Source: Cerrena zonata
Taxonomy: Eukaryota; Basidiomycota; Agaricomycetes; Polyporales; Cerrenaceae
Direction: 5' to 3'
Assembly (NCBI GenBank): GCA_038087015.1
Contig: JASBNA010000015.1
Coordinates: 682,001-746,000, forward strand
Length of the DNA stretch: 64,000 nt
In this document: positions 30,256 to 42,567 of the stretch, one piece after another
Numbering within the stretch: position 1 is the stretch's first letter
How the letters are laid out: each line of letters begins with the position of its first letter
Program-made: the position numbers and the translations under genes
The notes under the pieces: model-generated
Database searches by the model: none
Seen by the model: only the letters and a program-made list of their open reading frames with translations
What the model was told of the DNA's origin: nothing

Positions 30256-32536
30256 GAAGAATATTCAAGAACCTCCAATCAAGAAAAATGCATTTGTTCA
30301 TAAGTTATATTCAATGTTGAATGATCCCAAATTATCTCATCTAATATGGTGGACTAGAAATGAAGAATCAAATACGTTTGCTTTATATCCAGGTAAAGAG
30401 TTTGCTAATGCATTAACTGGCTACTTCAAACATGGTAACGTTGCTAGTTTTGTTCGTCAATTACATATGTATGGATTCCATAAAGTATCTGATCCTCAAT
30501 CAAATGATAATTTATCCAATATTAATAAGGATACTCCTCCAATTTGGGAATTTAAACATTCTTCTGGGAAATTTAAAAAAAATGATGAATCTTCCTTGAT
30601 TTATATTAAAAGAAGATCGTCTTCAAATAGTTCTAGAAATAACAGTGCTACTTTCAGTGAAAACGATTCATCAATTCTTATTCCCACTTCTTCCCCTTCT
30701 CCCAATTCTTTTGATCATTTGCCGCATCATACATTCCATTTTAACCAACCACCACCCCCTCCTCCTCCTCCTCCTTCTCAACAAAATCCTTATGTATATT
30801 ATCCTCAACCAAATCCTTATATTCAATATCCAATTAACTATCTACCCATGGACTACCAAATACCGCATCCTCAACATCCTCAACATCCTCAACAACACCC
30901 TCAACAACAACATCCTCAACATCCTCAACAACATCCTCAACAGCATTCTCAGCAACATCCTCAACAACAACATCCTCAACATCAACAACATCAACAACAT
31001 CATCAACAACATCAACAACACCCACCCCCACACCAATCACCTCTCAAACAATCAAACTCGTACACATCTTTACCCGATCACGAAAATCATAAAATTAACG
31101 TTCTTAGACACAACTCGGATCCACAACAACAAAAACAACAAGCAAAAAGTTTCCCCCAACATTATACTCCAAATTTACAATTTAGAAAAATTTGGGAACC
31201 TTCTTCCAATATATCTCGACCAAGCAATAGCTCATTGTTATTTGACCCATTAGCACCAGCACCAACCCAACCAACACAACCAACACAATCACCAAAACTT
31301 AATCGGTCAATTACACCACCACCACAATCAACACCATCCATCCCCCCACCTCCTCCAAACCAATTAGGAAACCACATATTATCTAGAAATGATTCAACCA
31401 CATCATCATTTCATCGAGATTCCATTGAAAGTAGTAGTATAAGTACGAGACTGTCGATCAAATTACCACCCCCATCATCAATTCATCGTGCATCCTCAAA
31501 TCTATCCACTGATGAATTAAAATTTCATAAAAATAGTTTATTAAGTGAAAGTTATTCGATACCAAATTCACCATCTTCATCCTTTAGTAAAAAACCATCA
31601 TCAATTCCCATAAGTAATTCAATTCATGAAAGATTAAGACCTTCATTGATTGAATTACATTTTGGAGGAGCTAATAATCAAACCCCGACAACAAATTCAT
31701 TACCAACATCAATATCTTCAATTAAAAATAGTTTAAGTGGAGTTATGAAATTACATTCTGATTCAATTGGATCCCATTCATCACAAAATAATTCAATTTT
31801 TTCCAATAAATCATCAATATCAAGTTTATCTTCAAGTACTCAAAGAACATCATCATTTGGATCATTATCATTAGGAAACTCATTCGATATTCATAAACAT
31901 TCAATTTCAATCGGACCACACGATCCAGTACCATTACCAAACACCCTTAATGAAGAAGAACAAAAATTAAAAGAAGAAGAAGGTGAAGATAAAAAGGAAG
32001 AAGAATTCGTAAGACCAAGATCACCATCATCACTATCATCGGTGCCCATTCGGACCAAGACCAAAATTTTTCAGAAGTTTAACTCCCCCAAACTTACATT
32101 CAAAATATAATCAAAATGCCTAAAATTCATTCACCAATTCCCGAGGTCTTCAACCTCGTTTGGTCAACACCATTCTCATCTACATCATTCAAATCCTCAT
32201 TATCATCATTTACATTCTAATCTAGAGAAGTCCTACGAATTCGCCATTATCAAGATCAATATTGAACGATACCTGATCTGGAATCAAGTGAAGAAAAACC
32301 AACTGATTTAAATTTGGTGAAAAATAAAGTATCCGGTAAACTCTTTATTGGATACTTCGAATCCTTCTACAAAATTATCGAATATTAATTCAATTATCAA
32401 TGAAAGTGAACATGAAACTGAATCGGAAGATGATAAAAATGATCATTTAAAAATTTCTAATGATAATGATGATTTAGATGAAAATAAATCTCCAAAATCT
32501 ACAAATAAAGAAATTAAACGTCAACGAATAGAATAG
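30248..32536 (+). CDS. HSF-domain regulator of the Sfl1/Sfl2 type; C-terminus broken by about six +1 shifts
   Basis: Transcription factor with an HSF-type DNA-binding domain at about residues 12-120: NAFVHKLYSMLNDPKLSHLIWW, ALYPGKEFANALTGYFKHGNVASFVRQLHMYGFHKVSDP. It resembles Sfl1/Sfl2, regulators of flocculation and filamentation. A Pro run and a long His-Pro-Gln tract follow (about 209-260), then Ser-rich disorder. The first frame stops at 32110. Conserved-looking text continues by +1 steps at C runs: CCC 32045-32047 (or the C run at 32085-32089), GCC 32118-32120, CCC 32140-32142, TCC 32231-32233, ACC 32271-32273 and TCC 32332-32334. It ends with an acidic and basic tail (ESEHETESEDDKND ... 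KEIKRQRIE) at 32536. Joined length is about 760 residues. The alternative is that the gene truly ends at 32110 and the rest is a decayed remnant. Confidence 0.82.
30869..31020 (+). repeat. In-frame CAACATCCT-type repeat coding His-Gln-Pro tract
   Basis: Degenerate copies of CAACATCCT and CAACAACAT encode HPQ/HPQQ repeats within the SFL-type protein. The repeat unit is a multiple of three, so length changes keep the frame. Antisense frames through it are shadows. Confidence 0.85.
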
Positions 32537-33185
32537 TTTTACCGATTGCTTGATTTCTTTGGCTGTTCTTTATGTCTATAGCTAACCTATGTAATGTACA
32601 TCATAGATTTCTCCTCTCACGTTTGTTATGTCTTTCCATTTCTTTCCTTTAATCATTCTAGATTAGACTAATACAATAATATCTACATAGCCCTACCAAC
32701 TTTATCTGGTGTATTACCGCTAAACAGAGTGCGACATGATCTTCAACAGCAAGAAAACGAACAAGTTGAAAAATAACGAACAAAAATAAATACCGAACAA
32801 ACAAAACAAAAAAAAAAATTTTCACATTAAGCAAACATTTCGCTTCAAACAAACATTTGTATCAAGCTTCACATAAACAAACACTCAAATAAGCTATTTC
32901 CATATGAATATTCTCTTCTTTTGTTGTTTTTCTTCTTTTATCAAAGGGGTCTCAACCAGCTGACCAGCAAAGGGAGAATGAAAATACTACATTCACATGG
33001 TGCTCAATCATACTATTTAGACCGTGCATTTTTATCGTACAATCGATTTTAACCCTTCATTTTTTTGTGCTTTTTCGTCAATCTTTGTTAGCTTTGGCTT
33101 TGTTAACTCAAACTTGTTGACTTTGTTGACTATGTTCATCTTGCTAATTTCCAACTTTGATAGTTTTGTCAACTTTGTCCGTTGA

Positions 33186-33275
33186 TTTGTCTTTTTGTTT
33201 GTCTTTTTGTTTGTCTTGTTGTGTGTCTTGTTGTTTGTCCTTTTGTTTGTCCTTTTGTTTGTCCTTTTGTTTTGT
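33186..33275. repeat. 12-bp tandem repeat, TTTGTCYTTTTG type
   Basis: Successive copies of TTTGTCTTTTTG and TTTGTCCTTTTG, with TTG/TGTG variants in the middle. Pyrimidine-rich on the plus strand. Confidence 0.8.
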
Positions 33276-33327
33276 TGTTTCTTGTATCACTGTCTACTGT
33301 CTACTTTGTCGCCCTTGTCTGCTTTGT

Positions 33328-33473
33328 CTAGTGTCAACTTTGCCTAGTGTCAACTTTGCCTAGTGTCACTTTGTCTAGTGTCACTTTGTCTAGTGTCACT
33401 TTGTCTAGGTCAACTTTGTCAACTTTGTCTAGGTCAACTTTGTCTAGGTCAACTTTGTCTAGGTCAACTATGT
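33328..33473. repeat. 15-bp tandem repeat, (G)TCAACTTTGTCTAG type
   Basis: About ten units alternate between TAGTGTCACTTTGTC and TAGGTCAACTTTGTC. Because the unit is 15 bp, the minus strand is open and reads as repeated VDLDK/VTLDK pentapeptides. There is no flanking protein-like sequence, so a minisatellite is preferred over a gene. Confidence 0.8.
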
Positions 33474-33731
33474 CAGTAATTGTCCCCATTTTGACAGTGA
33501 TCCATTGGCACAGTTTATTGTTTGATTTTTCGTAATACCAAATTTCATTCTGCGTATATGTTTGAAATATTAACCTAATTGAAAATCTTTTTTTTTTCTT
33601 CAGTTCTAAGTTCTTTTCTTTTTCTGTATGTTTTTTTTTTGTTCTTTCTCTTTGGCTTTTTATACATTTACTAACTTTAAAACTTAATTTGTCATACATT
33701 TACTATGTCATACATGTCGTACTATACATCA

Positions 33732-34280
33732 TTAAAATGGCCGTCCCTTTTTTCTCTTACCAGTTTTTGCCATTGGTATGTTGGCTTTCTTAACTTGAGT
33801 ACTGAAGCGACTCTCTTCATTCTCAGATTCGTCTTCATCTGAAACCACTTTCGATTCTTGTTTCTTTTTGGGTGGTAACTCCGAAGGCTTATTTTTAGCC
33901 ACTTGTCTTACAGGAATATTACTTCGTATCTGATTTCTCATCTTATTCTTTAAAGCATGCATGGCTTTACTTTCGCTATTTTTGTTGGGACCTGGCATTT
34001 CTGCTTTCTTTGTCAAGTCCCGGCCTTCGCCCCTTATGAAGTCTCCAATCTTACCACTTGTTGTGCTAGTTAGCCCCATTCCATTGGGGATTATGGGTAG
34101 ATTGAAAAATTCATTTGACTCTCCATTTGCATTCGACTCCTTCTCCTCTTCCTCCTGCTTCTTCATGTTGGGTAACCATTTTGTCACACGAGTGTTTGCT
34201 TGGCCAATGGCAAACTGGAACCTCGCCTGTAGCTCTTCCTTTTCCTTGATCTCTTTCCTTCGGTTGATCTTGGTGGACAT
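33732..34280 (-). CDS. Small basic nucleolar-type protein, Nop19-like candidate
   Basis: 182 residues from ATG at 34280. The N-terminus INRRKEIKEKEELQARFQFAIGQANTRVTKWLPNM is a charged helix followed by a KWL motif. The middle is acidic and disordered (KKQESKVVSDEDESENEE). The C-terminus ends KTGKRKKGRPF. This layout recalls Nop19 of the 90S pre-ribosome, but the match is from general appearance only. Two overlapping GATGAG (PAC) elements lie 24-34 bp upstream (34304-34314), which supports a ribosome-biogenesis role. The frame is intact. Confidence 0.5.
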   Translation of the reverse strand: MSTKINRRKEIKEKEELQARFQFAIGQANTRVTKWLPNMKKQEEEEKESNANGESNEFFNLPIIPNGMGLTSTTSGKIGDFIRGEGRDLTKKAEMPGPNKNSESKAMHALKNKMRNQIRSNIPVRQVAKNKPSELPPKKKQESKVVSDEDESENEESRFSTQVKKANIPMAKTGKRKKGRPF

Positions 34281-34303
34281 TGGTAAAGAAGCAGTGGTGA
34301 ATA

Positions 34304-34314
34304 GATGAGATGAG
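34304..34314. promoter_or_regulatory. Double PAC element (GATGAGATGAG)
   Basis: Two overlapping GATGAG cores just upstream of the Nop19-like start. PAC elements mark ribosome-biogenesis genes in budding yeasts. A poly-T tract (34331-34357) follows. Confidence 0.5.
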
Positions 34315-34423
34315 CCGATGGCTTCACTGATTTTTTTTTTTTTTTTTTTTTTTTTTTCTTTTTGTTGTTGTGCGATCCTTTTTTCAATTACGTAATGCTT
34401 CTTTCAACGGTTTACATCAACTA

Positions 34424-35225
34424 ATGATCTTCATCATAAACCTTGAATCCCAGTTGGTGTCGTACTTGCTTGCGTTGGCACTCCGCACACACTTTGCCCG
34501 GGTGCCTCAGTTGAAGATTGTTGTATTAGAACATGATGCTAAACATCACGATTTCAAACCGTGGTGTGGAATAAATACCTTCAATAATTATCATTTCGTT
34601 AATGATAATACCATAGCTAATTTACTAAACTTGTTACTCGGTAATGATTTTGATATCCATCGAATGGACTCGGTCCGCTTGAAGCCGTTGCCGGCAGCCA
34701 ACTTCAACATGGATAAACCGATGAATGAACTAATGGAAATCAAGCTATCGTATAATCATTATTTGGGTTTGATCTACCATCCAATTCTAATTGTGAATAA
34801 GTTAAGGAACTTATTTGATAAATTCAAATATTGTTCTAACCACCGTATGGAACAATAGCCAATTTTTATCCCAAATGGCGGGCACGTACCCTCAAGATCA
34901 AATCATCCAGTTGAATTCAAACATCTTCACCTATAATAATCTTATGGTCAACTCCAATTTATCCCAGGTAGTCTATCAAAATGTCTTTGCGAAAAAACCT
35001 CCATCCTCGCTACTATGGCTTCCGAAGTTTAAAACTGGCTTAGGGAAATCAAATTTCGAAATTAACGTCCATGGCTCGGGCAAACTCACCAATATTAATT
35101 TACTCATTTCAAATCATCTCGATCTTGATCTATACCAAGTCTTTAAAATGATCGACATCTACTTGAACTCGCTAGACCAGTTATCCCTTTCCGGTGACCT
35201 AAATCTCAATTTTGCTAAATTTTAA
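34424..35225 (+). CDS. Protein of unknown function, one +1 frame break
   Basis: I do not recognise this gene with confidence. The first ATG is at 34424 (MIFIINLESQLVSYLLALALR); the frame is open upstream only from a GTG. The start looks like a beta strand and helix of a Rossmann-type fold (ketopantoate-reductase-like proteins have this layout), but the Gly-rich loop is absent. The first frame ends at 34858. The protein continues in the +1 frame from about 34830 as NIVLTTVWNNSQFLSQMAGTYPQDQ to 35225, giving about 266 residues joined. The break is near TTCAAATAT (34822-34830), one of the few not on a C run. It is divergent from the Nop19-like gene and convergent with GOT1, whose stop is 38 bp away. 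Confidence 0.55.
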
Positions 35226-35263
35226 TACACTTTATGCATTGACAAATATATATTGTATATTCA

Positions 35264-35732
35264 TTAAACCGGTAAAGTATTAATCCCGGCTAATCTATCT
35301 ATAGTTGGAGCAATGATTGGATTACTCAATACATCTCCAATATATGGAATCGACCTCAAAAATTGGATAATGGTTCCAAAAAAATCTCCAAAAAGTCCTA
35401 GAATTCCAAAACTTTCAATTATAAACCCAATAAAGGTTCTTCTCATAAGAATTAATAGTATCCCTATACAAAAACAAATGGTCCCCCGAACCTTGGTGGG
35501 CCTGGTGAAAAATGTCACGGTTCTCTGTGGTCCTATAATCAATATCAACCCAGTAACAAATAATATATTCCCAAGGGCTAGTAAAGCATGATCAAAAAAT
35601 GTTAGGATTCCCAATACAAAACAAATGAATCCGCATGCGGTAAATCCAACCCCAAACTCTATCCTTGTTAGTATCGCTCTATCGCGTTTCTCTTCGGTCA
35701 AACATACTTTGTCTTTGATTAAGCCAAATCAT
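35264..35732 (-). CDS. GOT1: Golgi transport protein Got1, with a 49-nt intron
   Basis: Small four-helix membrane protein of ER-Golgi vesicles. Exon 2 encodes [31 protein letters not shown] ... [15 protein letters not shown] ... [25 protein letters not shown] ... [12 protein letters not shown], matching Got1 closely. That frame has no ATG at the right place. Exon 1 is 35708-35732 (MIWLNQRQ plus one base). The intron is 35659-35707 with GTATGT at its 5' end, TACTAAC at 35667-35673 and TAG as 3' splice site. Splicing gives [14 protein letters not shown], which aligns with the start of S. cerevisiae Got1 (MWLSEAQKFGVAF). Mature length is 139 residues. Divergent from HUA1. Confidence 0.93.
35659..35707 (-). 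other. GOT1 intron (49 nt)
   Basis: 5' splice site GTATGT (35702-35707), branch point TACTAAC (35667-35673), 3' splice site TAG ending at 35659. The distance from branch point to the 3' end of the intron is only 8 nt. Splicing is required to give GOT1 an ATG in frame. Confidence 0.9.
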
Positions 35733-35966
35733 TTGCAGCCAATTTCTTGTCTAGTTTCAAATTGTAGTTGTTTAAGCTTTCACTGTTTTTTTTTTTATGT
35801 CGAAGCCGTTGATTCTCTGGTTTACGGGTGTTTTGTTCATCGTTCGGGTTTTTTGGTGCACGGGTCGTTTTGTCCGGTTGTTGCAATCCCTCCACCCTAA
35901 AAAAAAAAAGTGATCAAACCCATTAAGATCAGCCTATCGTATATCCAGTTGAATACCCAAATAAAG

Positions 35967-36833
35967 ATGGACTCGAAGTCGTCGCAAGATGCTCCTCCTC
36001 CTCCAAGCTACGAGGAGGCCATAAAAGATAGCCACACGCCGGCTCCTCCTCCAAGACCAACAAGACCTGCAATGGCAACCCCGTCCCCAGTTACTTCAAA
36101 CCCAAGTCCAAGTCTAAACTCCCGCCCCCCACAAGCAAATAACTCGAACCAGAACGATGGTACCTTATATACTACGAATCCGAACTTACCTTTCAAATAT
36201 CCAAGAGGCCATTTTTGCCAGAAATGTAAAAATTCGGGGTTCAAATTGAAAAATGGTAAAGCTTGTAGAGACTGCTGGTCTAAATTCTATCTACAGAATA
36301 ATTCGTATAATCCAAATCCCCAATTACCCTTCCGTTATCCAAAAGGTTATTTATGTGATAAGTGTAATAACACTGGCCATAAACTAAAAAATGGCTTATC
36401 TTGTCAAAATTGTTATGAGTTATTTTCTCCTCGTAATAAATCATCCTATTCTTCTTCGGTTCCTTTCATGTCTTCTACTTCTTCTGGTTTTGGTTTTGTT
36501 GATAACATCTTGGGTGGCTCCCGTGCTAATTTGGTTTCAACAACCTTTAATTCCTATGGTACTAATACGATGTCTACTACCTCGAGTGGGCCCATAAGGG
36601 TCTTACCTGGTGATCCAAGAATAGGTGGAATCCTCTGTGGAAGATGTAGAGGAAGTGGGCAAGTCACCTTCTTATTTGATAACGATTTGTGTAATGTTTG
36701 TAGTGGAACTGGTAGAATTTTATCCCAACATCCTCCACACCCTCCTCCAATGCATCATCCACCACCGCCTAATTTTAATCGTCCTCCTCCACAGAATCCT
36801 TACTATAATATTCCTGGCCAATGGAAAAACTGA
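35967..36833 (+). CDS. HUA1: Hua1-like zinc-finger protein
   Basis: Cytoplasmic protein of the Hua1 family, linked in S. cerevisiae to actin patches and Rsp5-related sorting. The start chosen is MDSKSSQDAPPPPSYEEA at 35967, giving 288 residues; an upstream in-frame ATG at 35910 is possible. PPSY near residue 14 is a PY motif of the kind bound by Nedd4/Rsp5 WW domains. Then come two family repeats LPFKYPRGHFCQKCKNSG and LPFRYPKGYLCDKCNNTG, each with two CxxC pairs. A third block, ILCGRCRGSGQVTF ... CNVCSGTG, is a DnaJ-like CxxCxGxG pair. A Pro/His-rich tail ends the protein. The frame is intact. Confidence 0.85.
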   Translation: MDSKSSQDAPPPPSYEEAIKDSHTPAPPPRPTRPAMATPSPVTSNPSPSLNSRPPQANNSNQNDGTLYTTNPNLPFKYPRGHFCQKCKNSGFKLKNGKACRDCWSKFYLQNNSYNPNPQLPFRYPKGYLCDKCNNTGHKLKNGLSCQNCYELFSPRNKSSYSSSVPFMSSTSSGFGFVDNILGGSRANLVSTTFNSYGTNTMSTTSSGPIRVLPGDPRIGGILCGRCRGSGQVTFLFDNDLCNVCSGTGRILSQHPPHPPPMHHPPPPNFNRPPPQNPYYNIPGQWKN

Positions 36834-36990
36834 TATTTTCATTTCTCTACACATTTTGTTTTGTTTTGTTTTTATTATATATATATATGTATATTTACAA
36901 AGTTTTATTTTTAAAACATGAGATTAATGACATTAAGTAATATAAAGGGGCAACATTTCGAGTCATGAATAAAGAATTGAATAAATTAAC

Positions 36991-39133
<2,143 letters not shown>

Positions 39134-40315
39134 TCAAGATATCTTGTTCAAGAGATCAACTTTATTTGATACTTGATTTAAACGGTCTTCTATTTCCTTT
39201 TTATTGATTTCGAAAACGGAACGACGATTGTCTAAATCTTGATTTACTTTATCAAGGGACTCGTTCCATTTGGACATATCCATTTTCATACTTGCCAATA
39301 CTTGATCAATCCCGTTAACAGTGCTAACCGTTTGACCTATATCAGCATGAATTTTATGTAGAGATTTGAGTCTTGCGAGTAAAGAAGGTAAAATGGCATT
39401 AACGTTATCAAATTCATCTATTCTATCATAAAGACTATTGACTTTTTGTTCAAAAGTGCTTCGACTTTGTTGGGTTTGTTGAATCTGATCATATTTATTG
39501 TTACTTTTACTTGTTATTAATGCTAACTTTCTATTGGTGGCCAATCTTTCGGTTTCTTTATTCAAGTCACGTATTTCCTGCTTGATTTTATTAAGTTGAA
39601 ATTCAGGATTATAAATAATATTGATTTTTCTAGTCAAATCATTCAAGTGATTTTGAATGGTTTTATTCTTGGTTTATGAATCGAATTCTGTAATTGTTGC
39701 AAACTTTCAGACCCCAATAAATTCTCTATAGTATTTAGCTTGGATTCTAATAGCAATATGTTTGCACTTGAACTTTCAATTGGGTCTGTCTTTGAGGTTC
39801 CTTTGCTCTTCACTAGTATCCACTTTTATGTTACTGAAAATTTCTTTAATTCTTTGATTATAAAAGTTTATTTCCTCGTGTTTTCTATCGGATACACTGA
39901 GTTCCTCGAGTAAGGAGACCAAATTGTCGATTTCACTAGGTTCTTGGTCACTTTGCTCTACCTCTTCCTTGCTCTTAATCAATTGGATCTCTTCCAATTC
40001 CCTCTTTATGCGGGCCAATTTCTGTTCTATCGTTTCATCAATGGCTGTAACTTTATACCCATTCTTGAAGAGACTTTTTTTGCTTATATCACCCAGAAAA
40101 TTGACAATATCGACCTCGCCAACTAAATGGTCATTGGCAAACCTTTTCTTTGCGTCTTTACTTGAAAATGTCGATTGGTCGATATCAGAATCTTCTTCAT
40201 TTTGAACAGTTGTTTGAGAAGCCGAGATATCTAGATCACTTTCTATATCTGAGGATTCAAACACGTCCTGAGACTCGTGGTCAATGTCAGGTAGATCCTG
40301 GTACTTATCAGCCAT
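39134..40315 (-). CDS. JNM1: Dynactin p50 dynamitin, two frame breaks (+1 and -1)
   Basis: Dynamitin subunit of dynactin, needed for dynein-driven spindle positioning. The N-terminus MADKYQDLPDIDHESQDVFESSD is the dynamitin signature. Coiled coils follow (LARIKRELEEIQLIKSKEE; LNKIKQEIRDLNKETERLATNRK; MDMSKWNESLDKVNQDLDNR). From ATG at 40315 the first frame gives 178 codons to CCC (39782-39784), where +1 gives RPIESSSANILLLESKLNTIENLLG. A -1 change at CC (39671-39672) then gives HKPKNKTIQNHLNDLTRKINIIYNPEF. The last frame ends at 39134. Joined length is about 393 residues, against 373 in S. cerevisiae. Confidence 0.87.
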
Positions 40316-40365
40316 TGAGATAGTAGTTTCCTTCTTTCAAGTAGTGATCTAGTTGGGTTTATTTA

Positions 40366-40425
40366 TATTTGTTCTTTTGGTATTTTGTTCTTTGGTATTT
40401 TGTTCTTTGGTATTTTGTTCTTTGG
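40366..40425. repeat. 15-bp tandem repeat TATTTTGTTCTTTGG
   Basis: Three perfect copies (40381-40425) are preceded by one variant copy (40366-40380) and followed by a T tract. It lies upstream of JNM1 and downstream of RBG2. Confidence 0.85.
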
Positions 40426-40507
40426 TATTTTTTTTTTTTTTAATTACGCGATTTGATCTCTTCATAACTCGTACAATACTTTACTTTTATTACATAAATA
40501 AACTAAA

Positions 40508-41614
40508 CTATTTAGCTACTATTTGAACAACGTCTTCGTCATGAACAGGATGTTGTAATCCACATTTCTGTGGGGAGTGTTTGGAACTAGAACCCCAAAC
40601 TAATGCATATTTGAATTGATTTTTCATATCTCTATGAACGGCATCACAAACTTGTAAAATAGTAGAATTTGCTCTAACAACCATTGGATCATCAAAGTTG
40701 GGAGCAATTCCTCTTCTTTTAGTGTATAATCTGATTAAACCTAATTGTCTCCAAATTTCTGCTTTCAAATCTTCAATACCAAGATCCAATTCGCAAGACA
40801 TTACCACGGTATTTGGTTCTCTGGCCAATCGATCACACTCTTCTAATGAAACAGCATCAATTTTATTATAAACGTATAAACATTTGATATACGAAATATG
40901 CTGGTCGTTAATTATGTCAATGAAATCATCAATGGTAACATTTTCATCTCTTATAAGTACGTCGGCGTTATGTATCTTATAGTCTTTTAATAAAGCACTG
41001 ACAATTTTTTCATCTAAATGTTTAGGAGGCGAAATGGAGTTCAATTTAACCCCACCAGTACTCTTAATCTTAAGGGATATGTTTGGTCTTTCTTTATTCA
41101 ATCTGATCCCCATTGTTTCTAATTCATTTTCTAAGATTTCTCTTTGATCTCCTCCTTTAGTTGCATCCAAAACCATCATGATCAAATCTGATGTTCTCGA
41201 AACCGCAATAACTTGTCTCCCTCTACCTTTACCTTGAGATGCCGCCTTAATGATACCCGGCAAATCAACAATTTGAACTTCAGCCCCATTATATTGAAGT
41301 ATACCACCAACCGATGTTAATGTAGTAAACTCATAGTTTGCAGCTTCCGATTTAGTATTAGTAACTTTGGATAAAAATGAGGATTTACCAACCGATGGGA
41401 ACCCAATCAATGACACACGTGCATCCCCAGCTTTAGAAACTTCAAACCCTTGACCACCTCCAGAGGATCCCTGTCCAGGTTGAGGTTCTAATAACTCACG
41501 ACGTAATCTGGCCAATTTCCCCTTCAAAAGACCAAGATGGTATTCAGTGGCCTTGTTCTTTTGCGTTCTGGCCATCTCATCTTGAATGGCTTTAATTTTT
41601 TCCAAAGCACCCAT
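40508..41614 (-). CDS. RBG2: DRG-family GTPase, Rbg2 (DRG2 orthologue)
   Basis: Translation-associated GTPase that works with Gir2 and Gcn1 at stalled ribosomes. It has 368 residues. The start [41 protein letters not shown] is the DRG2-type helix-turn-helix region. G1 is GFPSVGKSS (71-79), G3 is DLPG (117-120) and G4 is NKID (about 245). The TGS domain at the C-terminus ends [35 protein letters not shown]. The text follows DRG2 more closely than DRG1 ([32 protein letters not shown]). The frame is intact. Divergent from EFG1. Confidence 0.92.
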   Translation of the reverse strand: MGALEKIKAIQDEMARTQKNKATEYHLGLLKGKLARLRRELLEPQPGQGSSGGGQGFEVSKAGDARVSLIGFPSVGKSSFLSKVTNTKSEAANYEFTTLTSVGGILQYNGAEVQIVDLPGIIKAASQGKGRGRQVIAVSRTSDLIMMVLDATKGGDQREILENELETMGIRLNKERPNISLKIKSTGGVKLNSISPPKHLDEKIVSALLKDYKIHNADVLIRDENVTIDDFIDIINDQHISYIKCLYVYNKIDAVSLEECDRLAREPNTVVMSCELDLGIEDLKAEIWRQLGLIRLYTKRRGIAPNFDDPMVVRANSTILQVCDAVHRDMKNQFKYALVWGSSSKHSPQKCGLQHPVHDEDVVQIVAK

Positions 41615-41826
41615 CTTGATTGCAAGCTAATCTCCAACTAATGCTTCAACACTCGTAAGTATTCGTTCATCTTCATGGCTTTTTCGACTTTCACTGAGAA
41701 ATGAAAAAAAAAAAAAAAAAAAAAAAGTCTGTATGCAGGTGTGATGAAAAAAAAAATATCTATTGAAGAAGGCCATCGCAGATATTGAAAAGTAATATGA
41801 TTTAATACCATAAGAAAAGTCTGATA

Positions 41827-42510
41827 ATGCCTAAAGCACCTTCAAGAAGACCTGTCCATAGGGATGCCAGAGATGCGTCTGTTGCTCTGTCTGGTAGTAT
41901 TCACAAGGTCAGAAAGAGAATAAGAGATATAGAGAGATTATTGAAGAGAGAATCGATTCCTGCTGATATCAGAGTTGATAAAGAAAGAGAATTGAAAGCA
42001 TTGAATGTGACTCTCGATGACGCTGCACATGACCAGAAAATAAAGAAGATAGCTAAGAAGTACCATATGGTTCGGTTTTTCGAAAGAAAGAAGGCAATTA
42101 GAAAACTAAAACAGGCTGTTAAACAGTATGATGCTGCCGTTGAAACAGAAGTTAAGAAAGATATTAAGAAGGCAAGAAAAGTGGTTAAACATTGTCAAGT
42201 AGATGTTGCCTATGTGGTTTTATTTCCTAAGGATGAAAAATATATATCGTTGTATCCAAATTCCGAACCTCAAGATATATCGAATCCAAAAGTTAAAAAG
42301 GGTATTCAACAAGCCGAGGAGAGATCAAGAAGCTTCAAGAAGTATGTTGAATCTTTAATCGATCAAGAGAAATTGCCCTTCTCTCTTGATGATGCAGTTG
42401 CAGGAAAGACTATCTACGTCGATGAAAAGAGAAATTTTGAAAATCAAAGAGAGATTGATGCTCCTGAACATGCACAAGATGAAAATGAAGAAGATGATTT
42501 CTTCGAATGA
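41827..42510 (+). CDS. EFG1: rRNA-processing protein Efg1
   Basis: Nucleolar factor for 18S rRNA maturation (this EFG1 is the rRNA factor of S. cerevisiae, not the Candida morphogenesis regulator of the same name). It has 227 residues, basic and mostly helical: SIHKVRKRIRDIERLLKRESIPADIRVDKERELKAL and KKYHMVRFFERKKAIRKLKQ. Then comes the conserved VAYVVLFPKDEKYISLYPN and an acidic tail. The frame is intact. Divergent from RBG2 with a poly-A tract between them (41703-41726). The stop codon lies 57 bp from the end of the convergent SLH1 gene. Confidence 0.9.
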   Translation: MPKAPSRRPVHRDARDASVALSGSIHKVRKRIRDIERLLKRESIPADIRVDKERELKALNVTLDDAAHDQKIKKIAKKYHMVRFFERKKAIRKLKQAVKQYDAAVETEVKKDIKKARKVVKHCQVDVAYVVLFPKDEKYISLYPNSEPQDISNPKVKKGIQQAEERSRSFKKYVESLIDQEKLPFSLDDAVAGKTIYVDEKRNFENQREIDAPEHAQDENEEDDFFE

Positions 42511-42567
42511 TTCAATTCTTATATATTGTATATTAGTTCCCATTTATATAAATAGCATTATTCTAAA

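Larger units (their letters stand above)
32537..33731. other. 1.2-kb intergenic region with two minisatellites
   Basis: It lies between the end of the SFL-type gene and the 3' end of the Nop19-like gene, so both flanks are 3' ends. It contains the arrays at 33186-33275 and 33328-33473 and T tracts. No gene is recognised. Open frames across the arrays are repetitive. Confidence 0.6.

Noticed and set aside
30645..31253. Plus-strand 202-codon frame and minus-strand frames within the SFL-type gene
   Set aside because: Shadow readings of the CAACATCCT repeat in the His/Gln/Pro tract.
33334..33699. Minus-strand gene with VDLDK repeats
   Set aside because: The frame is kept open by a 15-bp minisatellite; the flanking residues are low-complexity and there is no recognisable domain.
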